64,000 nucleotides of DNA from Mesorhizobium australicum WSM2073 (GCF_000230995.2 NC_019973.1:1612001-1676000), one strand, 5' to 3'. Positions 1 through 9,645 are shown, counted from the stretch's first letter. Numbers and translations are program-made. The notes: generated by a model from the letters alone, not told the origin.

Positions 1-643
1 ACAGGAACGGGCTGTTGGCGAAAGCGGGCAGCTTGGCCCGGGCGTCAAGCCAGCTCCGCATCGCCGCACGCGCCTTGGCCGACAGCGGCACCATGCGTTC
101 CTTGTCGCCCTTGCCGCGTACCATGAAGAAACGGTCATCGCGCTGCGCCACCGTCACCGGCAGGCCGACCAGCTCGGAAACGCGCAGTCCGGTGGCGTAG
201 AGCACTTCGACCAGCGCATGCAGGCGCAAGGCCGCCAGCCTGTCGGCGTGACCGAGCCCGGCATCGCCGGCTTCCTGCGCGGCGCGATCGATCAGCCGGC
301 CGGTTTCGGCCTCGCTCATCGTCTTGGGCAGCGGACGGCCTTTTTTCGGGCTGTCCAGCGTGCCGGTGGGGTCATCCGCGCGCAGGCCCTCGGCGTAGAG
401 GAACTTGAAGAACTGGCGGATCGCCGACAGTTTGCGCGCCTGCGAGGTCGGCGCGAAGCCGCGCGCGGCGATATCGTCGAGATAGGCCCTGATGTCGGCG
501 GCGCCGGCGCGGGCAAGTCCGCCATCGATCCCGCCGGAAGCATCCTCGAGATCGCGGCGATAGGAGGAAAGCGTGTTCTCCGCCGCTCCCCGCTCGGCGC
601 TCATCATTTCCAGGAAGGCCTCGATGCGAGCGGCGCTGTTCAT
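1..643 (-). CDS. xerD: Site-specific tyrosine recombinase XerD (3' part outside window)
   Basis: XerD works with XerC at the dif site to resolve chromosome dimers at division. The gene runs off the left edge; about 214 N-terminal residues are visible. Residues 1-95 form the helical core-binding domain of phage-type integrases. The catalytic domain begins near residue 105 and shows the first catalytic arginine (R154 in TGLRVSEL) and the beta-hairpin lysine (K178 in [12 protein letters not shown]). The HxxR box and the tyrosine nucleophile lie outside. The ATG at 643 has AAGGA just upstream. Position next to aroK and the housekeeping context favour chromosomal XerD over a mobile integrase, though XerC cannot be fully excluded from this fragment. 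Confidence 0.9.
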   Translation of the reverse strand, partial: MNSAARIEAFLEMMSAERGAAENTLSSYRRDLEDASGGIDGGLARAGAADIRAYLDDIAARGFAPTSQARKLSAIRQFFKFLYAEGLRADDPTGTLDSPKKGRPLPKTMSEAETGRLIDRAAQEAGDAGLGHADRLAALRLHALVEVLYATGLRVSELVGLPVTVAQRDDRFFMVRGKGDKERMVPLSAKARAAMRSWLDARAKLPAFANSPFL

Positions 644-679
644 GTCCTTGAGGCGGTTCCGAGTCGGTCTTCTTGGGGT

Positions 680-832
680 TCAGTTTTTCTTCGGATTGAG
701 CTTTTCCGGCGGAATACGCACGCTCATCTCGGCTTTTTTCGGCTCGACGAACATCACCAGCGCGAACATCGTACCATAGGCAATGCCGGCCAGAATCGCG
801 AGGGTCACGACAAAGCGAAACAGTGTCGGCAT
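680..832 (-). CDS. Small single-pass membrane protein, 50 residues
   Basis: A short reading frame codes for 50 residues. Residues 4-28 form one hydrophobic membrane segment (FRFVVTLAILAGIAYG and following), and the tail is charged and proline-rich, ending in EKLNPKKN. It lies 36 bp upstream of xerD on the same strand and diverges from aroK, so it is probably the first gene of an xerD operon. I do not recognise a named family, but I recall small membrane proteins of this type between xerD and aroK in other Rhizobiales. The hydrophobic-then-charged layout and clean spacing support a real gene. Function unknown. Confidence 0.7.
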   Translation of the reverse strand: MPTLFRFVVTLAILAGIAYGTMFALVMFVEPKKAEMSVRIPPEKLNPKKN

Positions 833-1044
833 TCAGTTCTCGCCCGTCTTCTTGTTCTGCGTTTCCAAACCCTGTGCCCTTATGGGACGCCAATCCGGCC
901 AATTCAAGGAAGAAGCGGACCCCCTGTTAGCAACTTCCGATGCAAGCGTCGCTCTGTCCATATCGGCCCATGGCACTCGGCACGCTTGACGCAAACCGGC
1001 TTTTCATGTCGATACGCCGGCAAAGAGGCCCAAAGAAACAGCCG

Positions 1045-1656
1045 ATGAACGCGCTACAGGCAAATCCCCCAGGCGAGACCCATGCCGCGCTGCTTGGCCG
1101 GCTGGGCAGCCGGTCCATCGTCTTTGTCGGGCTGATGGGCGCCGGCAAGACGGCGATCGGCCGCAAGGTGGCGACAATGCTTTCGCTGCCCTTCATCGAC
1201 AGCGACCAGGAGATCGAAAGCGTGTCGCGGATGACGGTTCCGGAGCTGTTCGAGCGCTATGGCGAAACCGAGTTCAGGGCCCTGGAACAGCGTGTCATCC
1301 TGCGCGTGCTGGAAAACGGCCCGCAGGTTCTGTCGACCGGCGGCGGTGCCTTCATGAACGCGCAGACGCGCGAGGCCATCGCCGCCCATGGCGTCTCGGT
1401 TTGGCTGAAGGCCGAGCTCGACCTTCTGATGGACCGCGTTTCCAAGAAGCAGAACCGGCCGCTCTTGAAAAGCGCCGATCCCCGCGCCGTGCTGGAGCGG
1501 CTGATGGCGGAACGCTATCCGGTCTATGCGACCTCTGACGTCACCGTGCCGACCCGCGACGATCGCAAGGAGGTCATCGCGGCCGAGGTAATCGAGGCGC
1601 TCTGCCTGCATTTCGGCATCGATGCGATAGCCGCGACGGGCGAGGTCGAATCATGA
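1045..1656 (+). CDS. aroK: Shikimate kinase AroK
   Basis: Phosphorylates shikimate at the 3-hydroxyl with ATP, a step of the cytoplasmic chorismate pathway. The 203-residue protein has the P-loop [11 protein letters not shown] near residues 29-39, the shikimate-binding aspartate in FIDSD, the conserved STGGGAF loop, and an RPLL lid motif. The stop overlaps the start of aroB in an ATGA, so the two are translationally coupled. ATGs at 940 and 1006 would add an N-terminal extension. I chose 1045 because a weak promoter-like pair (TTGACG at 986, TCGATA at 1009) would place transcription start after 1006; the N-terminus is the least certain part. Confidence 0.93.
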   Translation: MNALQANPPGETHAALLGRLGSRSIVFVGLMGAGKTAIGRKVATMLSLPFIDSDQEIESVSRMTVPELFERYGETEFRALEQRVILRVLENGPQVLSTGGGAFMNAQTREAIAAHGVSVWLKAELDLLMDRVSKKQNRPLLKSADPRAVLERLMAERYPVYATSDVTVPTRDDRKEVIAAEVIEALCLHFGIDAIAATGEVES

Positions 1657-2789
1657 GCGCGGATCAGCCAGTCACAGTCGAGGTCGGTCTGGGCGACCGC
1701 GCCTACGACATATTGATCGGCTCCGGCCTGCTGTCGCGTGCCGGCGCTGAGATTTCGCGCCGGCTGCCGGGCACGCGCGCCGCTGTGGTGACCGACGAGA
1801 ACGTCGCCGCCGCGCATCTCGATACGCTGAGGACCGGGCTCGAGAAGAGTGGCATCCAGCCCGCGATCATCACGATGCCGCCCGGCGAAAAAACCAAGAG
1901 CTTTGCCCATCTCGAGGCGGTTGTCGACGGCCTCCTGGCCGCCAGGCTGGAGCGCGGCGACGTCGTCATCGCGCTTGGCGGCGGCGTCATCGGCGATCTC
2001 ACCGGTTTTGCCGCCGGGATCGTGCGGCGCGGCATGAATTTCGTGCAGGTTCCGACATCGCTTCTGGCGCAGGTCGATTCCTCGGTCGGCGGCAAGACCG
2101 GCATCAACAGCCCGCGCGGCAAGAACCTCGTCGGCGTCTTCCTCCAGCCCAAGCTGGTGCTGGCCGATACCGAAGTGCTCGACACGCTGCCGATCCGCGA
2201 ATTTCGCGCCGGCTATGCCGAGCTTGCCAAATACGGGCTGATCGACCGGCCGGATTTCTTCGCCTGGCTGGAAACGAATTGGGAAAAGGTGTTCGCCGGC
2301 GGACCGGAGCGGGTCGAGGCCATTGCCGAAGCCTGCCGTGCCAAGGCCGATGTCGTTGCCCGCGACGAGTTCGAGACCGGCGACCGCGCTCTGCTCAACC
2401 TCGGCCATACGTTCGGGCACGCGCTCGAAGCCGCCACGCAGTATGACGGGACGCGCCTCGTCCACGGCGAGGGGGTCGCCATCGGCATGGCGCTGGCGTA
2501 CCGGTTCTCCTCTCGGCTCAATCTCGCCAGCCCCGACGACGCGGCCCGCGTCGAGGCGCATCTGCGTGCCGTCGGGCTGCCGTGGCGGATGGCCGACATT
2601 CCGGGCGACTTGCCCGATGCGGATGCGCTGCTTTCATTCATCACGCAGGACAAGAAAGTGTCGCGCGGCGCGCTGACCTTCATTCTGACGCGCGGCATCG
2701 GCGAGGCCTTCATCGCCAAGGATGTGCCGGCCTCGGAAGTGCTGGCGTTCCTCAGGGAAAACCATCCAGGCAACGGGAAAGCCGGCTGA
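1653..2789 (+). CDS. aroB: 3-dehydroquinate synthase AroB
   Basis: Converts DAHP to 3-dehydroquinate, the second step of the shikimate pathway, using NAD and a divalent metal. The 378 residues match the usual length. Visible are the NAD-binding [14 protein letters not shown], the active-site stretch [17 protein letters not shown], and the metal-ligand region [12 protein letters not shown] with a later HGEGVAIGM. It overlaps aroK by four bases and ends one base before the CorC-like gene, so aroK, aroB and the CorC-like gene form one operon. Confidence 0.97.
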   Translation: MSADQPVTVEVGLGDRAYDILIGSGLLSRAGAEISRRLPGTRAAVVTDENVAAAHLDTLRTGLEKSGIQPAIITMPPGEKTKSFAHLEAVVDGLLAARLERGDVVIALGGGVIGDLTGFAAGIVRRGMNFVQVPTSLLAQVDSSVGGKTGINSPRGKNLVGVFLQPKLVLADTEVLDTLPIREFRAGYAELAKYGLIDRPDFFAWLETNWEKVFAGGPERVEAIAEACRAKADVVARDEFETGDRALLNLGHTFGHALEAATQYDGTRLVHGEGVAIGMALAYRFSSRLNLASPDDAARVEAHLRAVGLPWRMADIPGDLPDADALLSFITQDKKVSRGALTFILTRGIGEAFIAKDVPASEVLAFLRENHPGNGKAG

Positions 2790-2790
2790 G

Positions 2791-3681
2791 ATGGACACTG
2801 GCTGGGTCGTCTTCGCCGTTCTTGCCATCCTCGTCATCCTGGTCGTTGCCGTGCGCACCCGCCTGCTTGCCATGTTCGGCTATGAACTGTCGCGCATCGA
2901 GCCGCAGCGGTCGAGCCAGGACGAATTGCGCGGCGCGGTCGACGATTTCCGCCGCGACGGCCAGGTGGTGCGTGAGGATCGCGACCGCATCGGCGGCCTG
3001 TTCGACCTCGAAGAGCTCGAAGTTTCCGACGTCATGGTCCACCGCACGAATATGCGCTCGGTCAATGCCGACAATGCGCCGGAAGCGGTGGTGCGCGAGA
3101 TCCTGCAGAGCCCGCACACCCGCATGCCGCTTTGGAAAGGTTCACTCGACAACATCGTCGGCGTGCTGCACGCCAAGGATCTGCTGCGCGCGCTGAACGA
3201 AGTCGGCAATGATTTCTCGCGGATCGACGTGATGAAGATCGCGTCAAAACCGTGGTTCGTGCCCGACACCACGACCTTGCAGGAACAGCTCAACGCCTTC
3301 CTGCGCCGCAAGACGCATTTTGCCGTCGTCGTCGATGAATATGGTGAGGTCGAAGGGCTGGTGACGCTGGAGGACATTATCGAGGAGATCGTCGGCGAGA
3401 TCGCCGACGAGCACGATGTCGACATCCAGGGCGTCAAGCAGGAGGCGGACGGCTCCGTCGTCGTCGAAGGCACGGTGCCGATCCGCGACCTCAACCGGGC
3501 GCTCGACTGGAACCTGCCGGACGAAGAGGCGACGACCATCGCCGGCCTCGTCATCCACGAGGCGCAATCGATCCCCGAGGAGAAGCAGGCTTTTACCTTC
3601 CACGGCAAGCGCTTCGTCGTCATGAAACGCGACAAGAACCGGATTGCCAGGGTCAGGATCCGGCCGGCCGGCGACAGTTAA
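2791..3681 (+). CDS. CorC/HlyC-family CBS-domain protein lacking the DUF21 membrane domain
   Basis: Family members are CNNM/CorC-type membrane proteins linked to divalent cation homeostasis. Normal rhizobial homologues of about 430 residues have an N-terminal DUF21 (CNNM) membrane domain, two CBS domains and a C-terminal CorC_HlyC domain. This one has 296 residues. Residues 1-19 keep the start of the first membrane helix (MDTGWVVFAVLAILVILVV), then the sequence jumps at about residue 20 (base 2848) to AVRTRLLAMFGYELSR, which normally follows the DUF21 domain. CBS1 (about 80-140), CBS2 (about 145-205, with FAVVVDEYGEVEGLVTLED) and CorC_HlyC (about 215-290) are intact and in frame. The deletion is inferred from family knowledge; it could be a natural deletion, a natural short form or an assembly error. 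Confidence 0.85.
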   Translation: MDTGWVVFAVLAILVILVVAVRTRLLAMFGYELSRIEPQRSSQDELRGAVDDFRRDGQVVREDRDRIGGLFDLEELEVSDVMVHRTNMRSVNADNAPEAVVREILQSPHTRMPLWKGSLDNIVGVLHAKDLLRALNEVGNDFSRIDVMKIASKPWFVPDTTTLQEQLNAFLRRKTHFAVVVDEYGEVEGLVTLEDIIEEIVGEIADEHDVDIQGVKQEADGSVVVEGTVPIRDLNRALDWNLPDEEATTIAGLVIHEAQSIPEEKQAFTFHGKRFVVMKRDKNRIARVRIRPAGDS

Positions 3682-3733
3682 AGCGTTTCAGTGTTGGTAG
3701 GTTCTCCGAGCCGCTCTAACTCTTTGTTCTTAC

Positions 3734-3777
3734 GCAATTCCAGACGGGAAACCGCTGCGCACTTTTCCTGGAATTGC
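3734..3777. repeat. Intergenic palindromic element, family B (copy 1)
   Basis: Perfect 10-bp inverted arms GCAATTCCAG (3734-3743) and CTGGAATTGC (3768-3777) enclose a 24-bp loop. The sequence from about 3716, beginning CTCTAACTCTTTGTTCTTAC, is clearly similar to the reverse strand at 52843-52906, so this is a dispersed intergenic repeat. It lies between the CorC-like gene and the hydrolase and could act as a terminator or RNA-processing site. Confidence 0.7.
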
Positions 3778-3842
3778 CATCGAGCCGTCGCCTTGCCAAT
3801 CTTTCGTTGGAACTCCCGCCCGCCGGGATGCATTCTTCGCCG

Positions 3843-4646
3843 ATGACGATCGATCGGCGAACCTTGCTCCTGGCCTCGGTGGCTGCCTTGTTGCCAACCG
3901 GCACGAGAGCGGCGCGAGATACGCCATCCGCCGAAACTGTCGACTACGGTCCGGCCAAGCTCGATATCTATGCGCCCGATGGCGCGAAAGACCTGCCAGT
4001 GGTCTTCTTCGTCCATGGCGGCGCCTGGCGGACCGGCAAACGCAGCCAGGTGAACGCCAAGCCGGCCTTCCTGCTTGCCAACGGCTTCTGCTTCGTCTCC
4101 ATCGACTACCGCATGCTGCCGCAGGCTGATGTCGCCACCCAGGCGGGCGACGTGGAAAAGGCCTATGCGTATGTCAGGACCAACATCGCCCAACATGGTG
4201 GCGATCCCAACCGCATCGTCGGCATGGGGCATTCGGCCGGCTGCCATCTGATCGCCCTGACCGGCATGCGCGGCGGATTGCCCGGCGTCGCTGGCCTGCT
4301 TCTCGACGATACAAGGGCTTACGATCTCGCCGCCCTTGCCGGAAGTGGCGGCATGGTGCGGGCCTATTCGCGTGTCTTTTCCGATCCTTCGCAGTGGGCG
4401 GCACTGTCACCGGCGAGCTATGTCGATGGCCGCAAGCATCCGCCGACCTTCATCGCCTATTCCCGCGCCGACGGTCGCGGCAAGCAGTCCACGGCCTTTG
4501 CCGAGCGCCTGCGCGCCAGCGGCACCGAGGTGACGCTGTTCGACGGCACCGCCTATACGCACATGTCGATCAACCGCGATTTCGGCGAGGACGGCGACGC
4601 GCTGACCGCTGCCGCGCTGGCGTTCCTGAAATCGACGGTCGGTTGA
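3843..4646 (+). CDS. Exported alpha/beta hydrolase (esterase/lipase-like)
   Basis: A 267-residue serine hydrolase. Residues 1-23 look like an export signal with an RR pair before the hydrophobic core (DRRTLLLASVAALLPTG), possibly Tat-type, ending near TRA-A. The oxyanion motif FFVHGGAW is at about 56-62, and the nucleophile elbow GMGHSAG puts the catalytic serine near residue 131; the histidine is probably in YTHMS near residue 240. This resembles the BD-FAE/carboxylesterase group. Substrate unknown. The ATG at 3843 is chosen because an upstream in-frame ATG at 3774 would extend into the family B palindrome. A second, remnant copy of its 3' end lies at 9646-9726. Confidence 0.85.
   Translation: MTIDRRTLLLASVAALLPTGTRAARDTPSAETVDYGPAKLDIYAPDGAKDLPVVFFVHGGAWRTGKRSQVNAKPAFLLANGFCFVSIDYRMLPQADVATQAGDVEKAYAYVRTNIAQHGGDPNRIVGMGHSAGCHLIALTGMRGGLPGVAGLLLDDTRAYDLAALAGSGGMVRAYSRVFSDPSQWAALSPASYVDGRKHPPTFIAYSRADGRGKQSTAFAERLRASGTEVTLFDGTAYTHMSINRDFGEDGDALTAAALAFLKSTVG
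4569..4646 (+). repeat. Direct repeat copy 1: 3' end of hydrolase gene
   Basis: The last 78 bases of the hydrolase gene are repeated, in the same orientation and about 80 percent identical with one codon inserted, at 9646-9726. Both copies encode SINRDFG and end in FLKSTV followed by one residue and TGA. The two copies bracket spoVR-yeaH-prkA. Confidence 0.8.
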
Positions 4647-4715
4647 GCGCACCGGCTGTCCGTGGCGTGTTCCACTCGTTGTGCCTGGCAGCCGCCGATG
4701 CCGCCGGGCGGAAAT

Positions 4716-6260
4716 TCAAAAGTCGTTGCTTGACCGTTCGCTGAGCGTCGCACCGGTTTCGGCGTCGACCGAAGCGAGGCTGACCTCATAGCCCCAGAGG
4801 CTTCGGACATGGCGCAGGGTCGCGTCGCGGCTGCCACTGTCGAGCAGTACGCCCTCCTTCACCTTGTGCTGCAGCCGCAAATGCCGGTTACCGAGCAGGT
4901 CGACATCCACCACCTGGATATCCGGCCGGCTCGCGCCGATGTCGTAGCTCTGGGCCAGCGCGGCACGTATCTTTTGGTAGCCGCGCTCATTGTGGATCGA
5001 GGCCACCTCGTAATGTGCGTCGTCGGCCTGATCGGCGAGGACAAACATCCGCCATTTCCGTATCAGGGCTGGGCTGAGGTGCTGGCGGATGAAGGATTCG
5101 TCGCGGTGGTTGGCCCAGGCGTCCAGGAGCACATCGCGCCAGTCACCGCGGCCCGCGATGTCGGGAAACCAGTCGCGGTCCTCCGCCGTCGGCGCGGTCG
5201 AAATGCGCTGTATGTCCTGCATCATGTCGAGGCCGAGCGCGTATGGGTTGATACCGGAGAACCGGGGGTCGTCGAAGGCCGGCTGGAAGATCACATTGGA
5301 ATGGTTGCGCAGGACCTCGAGCATGGCGCCCTCGCTGATCTGGCCGTGGTCAAACAATGCGTTCATGAGGGTGTAGTGCACGAAGGTGGCGCAGCCTTCA
5401 TTCATCACCTGCGTTTGCCGCTGCGGATAGAAATACTGCGCGACGATACGCACGATTCGGATGATCTCGCGCTGCCAGGGCTCGAGGACAAGGCTGTTCT
5501 TCTCGAGGAAATAGAGCAGATTTTCCTCGGGCAGGTTGAGCGATTTCTTCCGCTCCGCCAAGCCTTCGTCCTTCTTCTCGGTCTTGCTGCTGTCCTGCGA
5601 GGGAGGCAGCGTGCGCCACAAGTCGTTGTAGGAGCGTTCTTCATATTCCAGGCGCTCGCGCAGCCCTTCACGCTGCCGCTCCGACGACAGCTTTGGCGGC
5701 CTGTGGTATCGGAATACGCCTTGTTCCATCAGCGCGTGGGCGCAGTCGAGAATGCTTTCCACGGCCGACAGTCCGTGCCGCTCCTCGCATCGGGCAATGT
5801 AGCCCTTGGCGAACTCCAGATAGCTCAGAATTCCCCCGGCGTCGGTCCACTGCCGGAACAGATGATTGTTCTTGAAGAAATGATTGTGTCCGAGCGCGGC
5901 ATGCGCCGTCACCAGGGCCTGCAAGGCCATGGTGTTTTCCTCCATCAGATAGACGATGCAGGGATTGGAGTTGATCACCAGTTCGTAAGCCAGGCCCCGT
6001 CCACCCTTGCGGTAGAGAAAATCCTGGTACAGGAAATGCTTGCCGAACGACCAATGACGGTACATCAGCGGCATGCCGACCGATGAATAAGCGTCGAGCA
6101 TCTGTTGCGAGGAAATGATTTCCATCTGCACCGGATAGGTGTCCAGCTTGAGTTCCTCGATGGCGATTGCCGCGATCGCCTCGTAGGCGTGCGACAATTT
6201 CTGGAAATCCCAGTCGGATCCGGAAAAGAGCAAACCCGGTTTGCTGGCTGTCCTGGCCAT
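4716..6260 (-). CDS. spoVR: SpoVR family protein
   Basis: A 514-residue SpoVR/YcgB family protein of full usual length. The family is linked to sporulation cortex formation in Bacillus and to stress or stationary phase in Proteobacteria, but its activity is not established. Visible family traits are the N-terminal stretch SDWDFQKLSHAYEAIA, GGRGLAYELVINSNPC, the histidine-rich ALGHNHFFKNNHLFRQW, and NEGCATFVHY. It is the last gene of a tight operon prkA-yeaH-spoVR: its ATG is 9 bp after the yeaH stop. Confidence 0.94.
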   Translation of the reverse strand: MARTASKPGLLFSGSDWDFQKLSHAYEAIAAIAIEELKLDTYPVQMEIISSQQMLDAYSSVGMPLMYRHWSFGKHFLYQDFLYRKGGRGLAYELVINSNPCIVYLMEENTMALQALVTAHAALGHNHFFKNNHLFRQWTDAGGILSYLEFAKGYIARCEERHGLSAVESILDCAHALMEQGVFRYHRPPKLSSERQREGLRERLEYEERSYNDLWRTLPPSQDSSKTEKKDEGLAERKKSLNLPEENLLYFLEKNSLVLEPWQREIIRIVRIVAQYFYPQRQTQVMNEGCATFVHYTLMNALFDHGQISEGAMLEVLRNHSNVIFQPAFDDPRFSGINPYALGLDMMQDIQRISTAPTAEDRDWFPDIAGRGDWRDVLLDAWANHRDESFIRQHLSPALIRKWRMFVLADQADDAHYEVASIHNERGYQKIRAALAQSYDIGASRPDIQVVDVDLLGNRHLRLQHKVKEGVLLDSGSRDATLRHVRSLWGYEVSLASVDAETGATLSERSSNDF

Positions 6261-6269
6261 GGTTTCCCC

Positions 6270-7583
6270 TCAGGCGCTCTTCCGGAGCGCGGGCTGTTTG
6301 GCGAAGAGCTGACGAAAGACAGGATAGATATCGGCGGCCGTGGCTATGCGGCTCATCTGGAAGTTCGGCCAGTTCGATTCGATGGCGCTGTAGGCTCGCC
6401 AGAGCGACGTCCCGTTTTCAGTCGCGCCGAAGATGTGACTCTCGCGTTCGTCGATGATCTCGACATAGGCGAAATACTGGCACAGGCGCATGAGCTTGCC
6501 GTTCAGCAGGGCGATGCAGCGCTCGGAATCGGTGGCGAAATTGTCGCCGTCCGAGGCCTGGGCGGCGTAGATGTTCCACTCGCTCGCGGGGTAACGCTGC
6601 TCGATGACGCGATGCATCTCCTCGAGCGCGGTGGAAACGACGGTGCCACCGCTTTGCGTGCAGTAGAAGAAGGTTTCCTCATCCACCTCCTGCGCCTCGT
6701 GCGTGTGGCGGATGAAGACGATTTCGGTGCGTTCATAACGTCGCTTCAGGAACAGGTGCAGCAGCACGAAGAAGCGCTTGGCCAGGTCCTTCTCGCGCTC
6801 GCCCATCGAGCCTGACACATCCATCAGGCAGAACATGACCGCTTTCGCATTCGGCACCGGGCGCTGGTCGAAGCGGTTGAACCGGATGTCGACCGGGTCG
6901 ACGAAGGCAATCCGCCGGCGCCGGCGCTCCAGCCGCTCGATCTCTTCTTTGAGCGCCACGACGCGCTCGCGCGTTTGAGCATCAGGCGGCGCCGCCTCCA
7001 GCAAGGCGAGTTCCTGCATGATCGCGTCGACCGCCGCTTGCTTGGGGCGCCTGAGCGCAATGCGGCGGCCGTGGCTGTTGCGCATCGTGCGGCCGACATT
7101 GATATTGGTTGGCGAACCGGTGGCGGCGAAACCCGCCCGGCGCGGCTTGAAGGCAAGGATCTCCTTGAGGTTGAGCTTGACCAGGTCGGGCAGTTCGAGA
7201 TCCTCGAAAAAGAGATCCAGCACCTCCTCGCGCGAAAGCACGAACCGGAAGTCGTCCTCGGACGCGGTTTTTCCCGGTGACGAACCGCCCATGCCTCCGC
7301 CCTGGCCGGGCTTGGGGATCAGGTCGCCTTGGGAGAATTGCCTGTTGCCCGGCAGGATGTGCCGGCGCCGGCCGGTGTCCCTGGCGTCGTTGAAGGTCGG
7401 CTCGCCAGTGCCTCTTTCGGGCATCGGCACGACGTGCTCCGCGTCCACGTCGGCGATCCGCCCAGCGCGGATCTGGTCGCGAATGCTGCGCTTGAGCTCC
7501 TCGCGGGCACGCCTGAGAAAGCGCTGGCGGTTGCCAAGGCTTTTGTCCTTCGGATTCAGGCGGCGGTCGATAAAGATCGGCAT
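6270..7583 (-). CDS. yeaH: YeaH/YhbH family protein (DUF444), VWA-like
   Basis: A 437-residue DUF444 protein. The N-terminus (MPIFIDRRLNPKDKSLGNRQ) is typical of YeaH, and the C-terminal half contains a von Willebrand A-like fold with the metal-site motif MDVSGSMGEREKD. In enterobacteria YeaH is co-transcribed with the PrkA-type kinase YeaG and used under nitrogen starvation and stationary phase. Here it sits 19 bp after prkA and 9 bp before spoVR on the same strand, so the three proteins are expected to act together. Confidence 0.94.
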   Translation of the reverse strand: MPIFIDRRLNPKDKSLGNRQRFLRRAREELKRSIRDQIRAGRIADVDAEHVVPMPERGTGEPTFNDARDTGRRRHILPGNRQFSQGDLIPKPGQGGGMGGSSPGKTASEDDFRFVLSREEVLDLFFEDLELPDLVKLNLKEILAFKPRRAGFAATGSPTNINVGRTMRNSHGRRIALRRPKQAAVDAIMQELALLEAAPPDAQTRERVVALKEEIERLERRRRRIAFVDPVDIRFNRFDQRPVPNAKAVMFCLMDVSGSMGEREKDLAKRFFVLLHLFLKRRYERTEIVFIRHTHEAQEVDEETFFYCTQSGGTVVSTALEEMHRVIEQRYPASEWNIYAAQASDGDNFATDSERCIALLNGKLMRLCQYFAYVEIIDERESHIFGATENGTSLWRAYSAIESNWPNFQMSRIATAADIYPVFRQLFAKQPALRKSA

Positions 7584-7602
7584 GCAACCATTCGGACTGC
7601 GC

Positions 7603-9552
7603 TCAGCCCGCCTTGTTCACCCGCATGTACCAATCGACCAGCCGGCGCACCTGCCGTTCCGTATAGCCGCGCTCCACCATCCGCTGGACGAATTCATTGT
7701 GCCGCTTTTCGGTGACGCTATCCTGCTTGGAGCCGAAGCTGATCACGGGCAGGAGGTCCTCGACCTGGCCGAACATGCGCTTTTCGATGACCTCGCGTAG
7801 CTTCTCGTAGCTCGTCCATGAAGGGTTGCGGCCATGGTTGCGTGCCCGGGCACGCAGCGTGAACTTCACCACCTCGTTGCGGAAGTCCTTCGGATTGGCG
7901 ATGCCTGCCGGCTTTTCGACCTGCGACAGTTCGTTGTCCAACACCTCGCGGTTGAGGATCTGGCCGGTGTCCGGGTCCTTGTAGTCCTGGTCCTCGATCC
8001 AGGCATCGGCATAGGCGATGTAGCGGTCGAACAGGTTCTGGCCATATTCGCTATAGGATTCCAGATAGGCCTTCTGGATCTCATGGCCGATGAACTCGGC
8101 GTAACGGGCGGCCAGCTCCGACTTGATGAATTCGAGATAGGCGGCTTCCGTCTCCTTCGGAAACTGCTCCCGTTTGATCGCCTCTTCCAGGATGTACATA
8201 AGATGCACGGGGTCCGCCGCGACCTCGTTGGTATCGTAGTTGAACGTCTGCGACAGGATCTTGAAGGCGAAGCGCGTGCTGACGCCGGTCATGCCTTCGT
8301 CGACGCCGGCGGCGTCGCGATATTCCTGGACTGACTTCGCCCTCGGGTCGACTTCCTTGAGGTTCTCACCATCATAGGCGCGCATTTTGGTGTGCAGCGG
8401 CGAATTGTCGTGCTCGGCAAGGCGGGTCGAGACGCTGAACCGGCTGAGGATGTCCAACACCTCGGGCGCGCAAGGGCTGGAGGCCAATTCACTCTCGCGC
8501 AGCAGCTTCTCGTAGATCTGCCTCTCTTCGGTGATGCGCAGGCAATACGGCACCTTGACCACGAGGATGCGATCGAGAAACGCCTCATTGTTCTTGTTGT
8601 TCTTGAACTGTTGCCACTCGGATTCGTTGGAATGGGCAACGATGATGCCCTGGTAGGGAAAGGCACCAAAATTCTCGGTGCCGTTGTAACTGCCTTCCTG
8701 GGTCGCCGTCAGCAATGGATGCAGCACCTTGATGGGCGCCTTGAACATCTCGACGAATTCGAGGAGGCCTTGCGTCGTTCGGTTCAGCCCGCCGCTGTAG
8801 GAATAGGCGTCAGGGTCGGACTGGCTGAAATTTTCCAATTGCCTGATGTCGACCTTGCCAACCAGGGCCGAGACGTCCTGGTTGTTCTCGTCGCCAGGCT
8901 CGGTCTTGGCGATGCCGATCTGGCGCAGCCGCGACGGCATCAGTTTGACGACGCTGAATTTGGAAATGTCGCCGGACAGTTCGTCGAGGCGCTTGGCCGC
9001 CCATGGCGAGATAAGTCCGTTCAGGCGGCGCCTGGCTATCCCGTATTTGTCCTCCAGGAGATCGCTCATGCGATCGGGATGGAACAGGCCAAGCGGCGAT
9101 TCGAAAACCGGACTGATCTGGTTGCCGACCTTGAGCGTGTAGATCGGGCGCTCCTCCATCAATTTCTTCAACCGTTCGGCCAAGGAGGATTTGCCGCCGC
9201 CGACCGGACCCAGGAGGTAGAGGATCTGCTTGCGCTCCTCGAGGCCCTGGGAGGCATAGCGGAAATACCCGGCGATGCGCTCGATCGTATCTTCCATCCC
9301 GTAAAAGTCGGAGAAGGAGGGATATATCTTGACGGTCCGGTTCGAGAAAATACGGCCTAGCCGCTCGTCCTTGCTGGTGTCGACCAGGTTTGGCTCGCCG
9401 ATCGCCTCGACCATTCGTTCCGGCGCCGAGGCATACATCGATTTGTCCTCGCGGCAGGCGAGCAGATATTGCTGGAGACTTATCTCTTCCTGGGCGGCGT
9501 TCGCATAAATTTCCGAAAAGAGATGGAAGACGTCGGATTGGTTCTCACGCAT
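7603..9552 (-). CDS. prkA: PrkA family serine protein kinase (YeaG)
   Basis: A 649-residue cytoplasmic PrkA/YeaG protein, combining an N-terminal AAA-like ATPase region (Walker A GPVGGGKSS near residues 113-121) with a C-terminal PrkA domain. In other bacteria it is a stress-induced kinase; some homologues also show protease activity. The ATG at 9552 is preferred because AAGG lies eight bases upstream and the N-terminus MRENQSDVFHLF matches family starts; an ATG at 9573 adds seven residues. It is the first gene of prkA-yeaH-spoVR. Immediately upstream, on the opposite strand, is the remnant hydrolase tail. Confidence 0.95.
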   Translation of the reverse strand: MRENQSDVFHLFSEIYANAAQEEISLQQYLLACREDKSMYASAPERMVEAIGEPNLVDTSKDERLGRIFSNRTVKIYPSFSDFYGMEDTIERIAGYFRYASQGLEERKQILYLLGPVGGGKSSLAERLKKLMEERPIYTLKVGNQISPVFESPLGLFHPDRMSDLLEDKYGIARRRLNGLISPWAAKRLDELSGDISKFSVVKLMPSRLRQIGIAKTEPGDENNQDVSALVGKVDIRQLENFSQSDPDAYSYSGGLNRTTQGLLEFVEMFKAPIKVLHPLLTATQEGSYNGTENFGAFPYQGIIVAHSNESEWQQFKNNKNNEAFLDRILVVKVPYCLRITEERQIYEKLLRESELASSPCAPEVLDILSRFSVSTRLAEHDNSPLHTKMRAYDGENLKEVDPRAKSVQEYRDAAGVDEGMTGVSTRFAFKILSQTFNYDTNEVAADPVHLMYILEEAIKREQFPKETEAAYLEFIKSELAARYAEFIGHEIQKAYLESYSEYGQNLFDRYIAYADAWIEDQDYKDPDTGQILNREVLDNELSQVEKPAGIANPKDFRNEVVKFTLRARARNHGRNPSWTSYEKLREVIEKRMFGQVEDLLPVISFGSKQDSVTEKRHNEFVQRMVERGYTERQVRRLVDWYMRVNKAG

Positions 9553-9645
9553 GATCGTTGCCTTCGGAGCCATTCTGATGGGGCTCGCATATTCAACTGC
9601 GGGAAGGCATTGTTTGTTCCGTCGCTCCGGCCCGAATGGCCGTCC

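Noticed and set aside
1524..2561. Long antisense reading frames opposite aroB and similar ones elsewhere (for example 44841-46292)
   Set aside because: They lie across real genes in high-GC DNA; the sense proteins have clear family motifs and the antisense frames have none.
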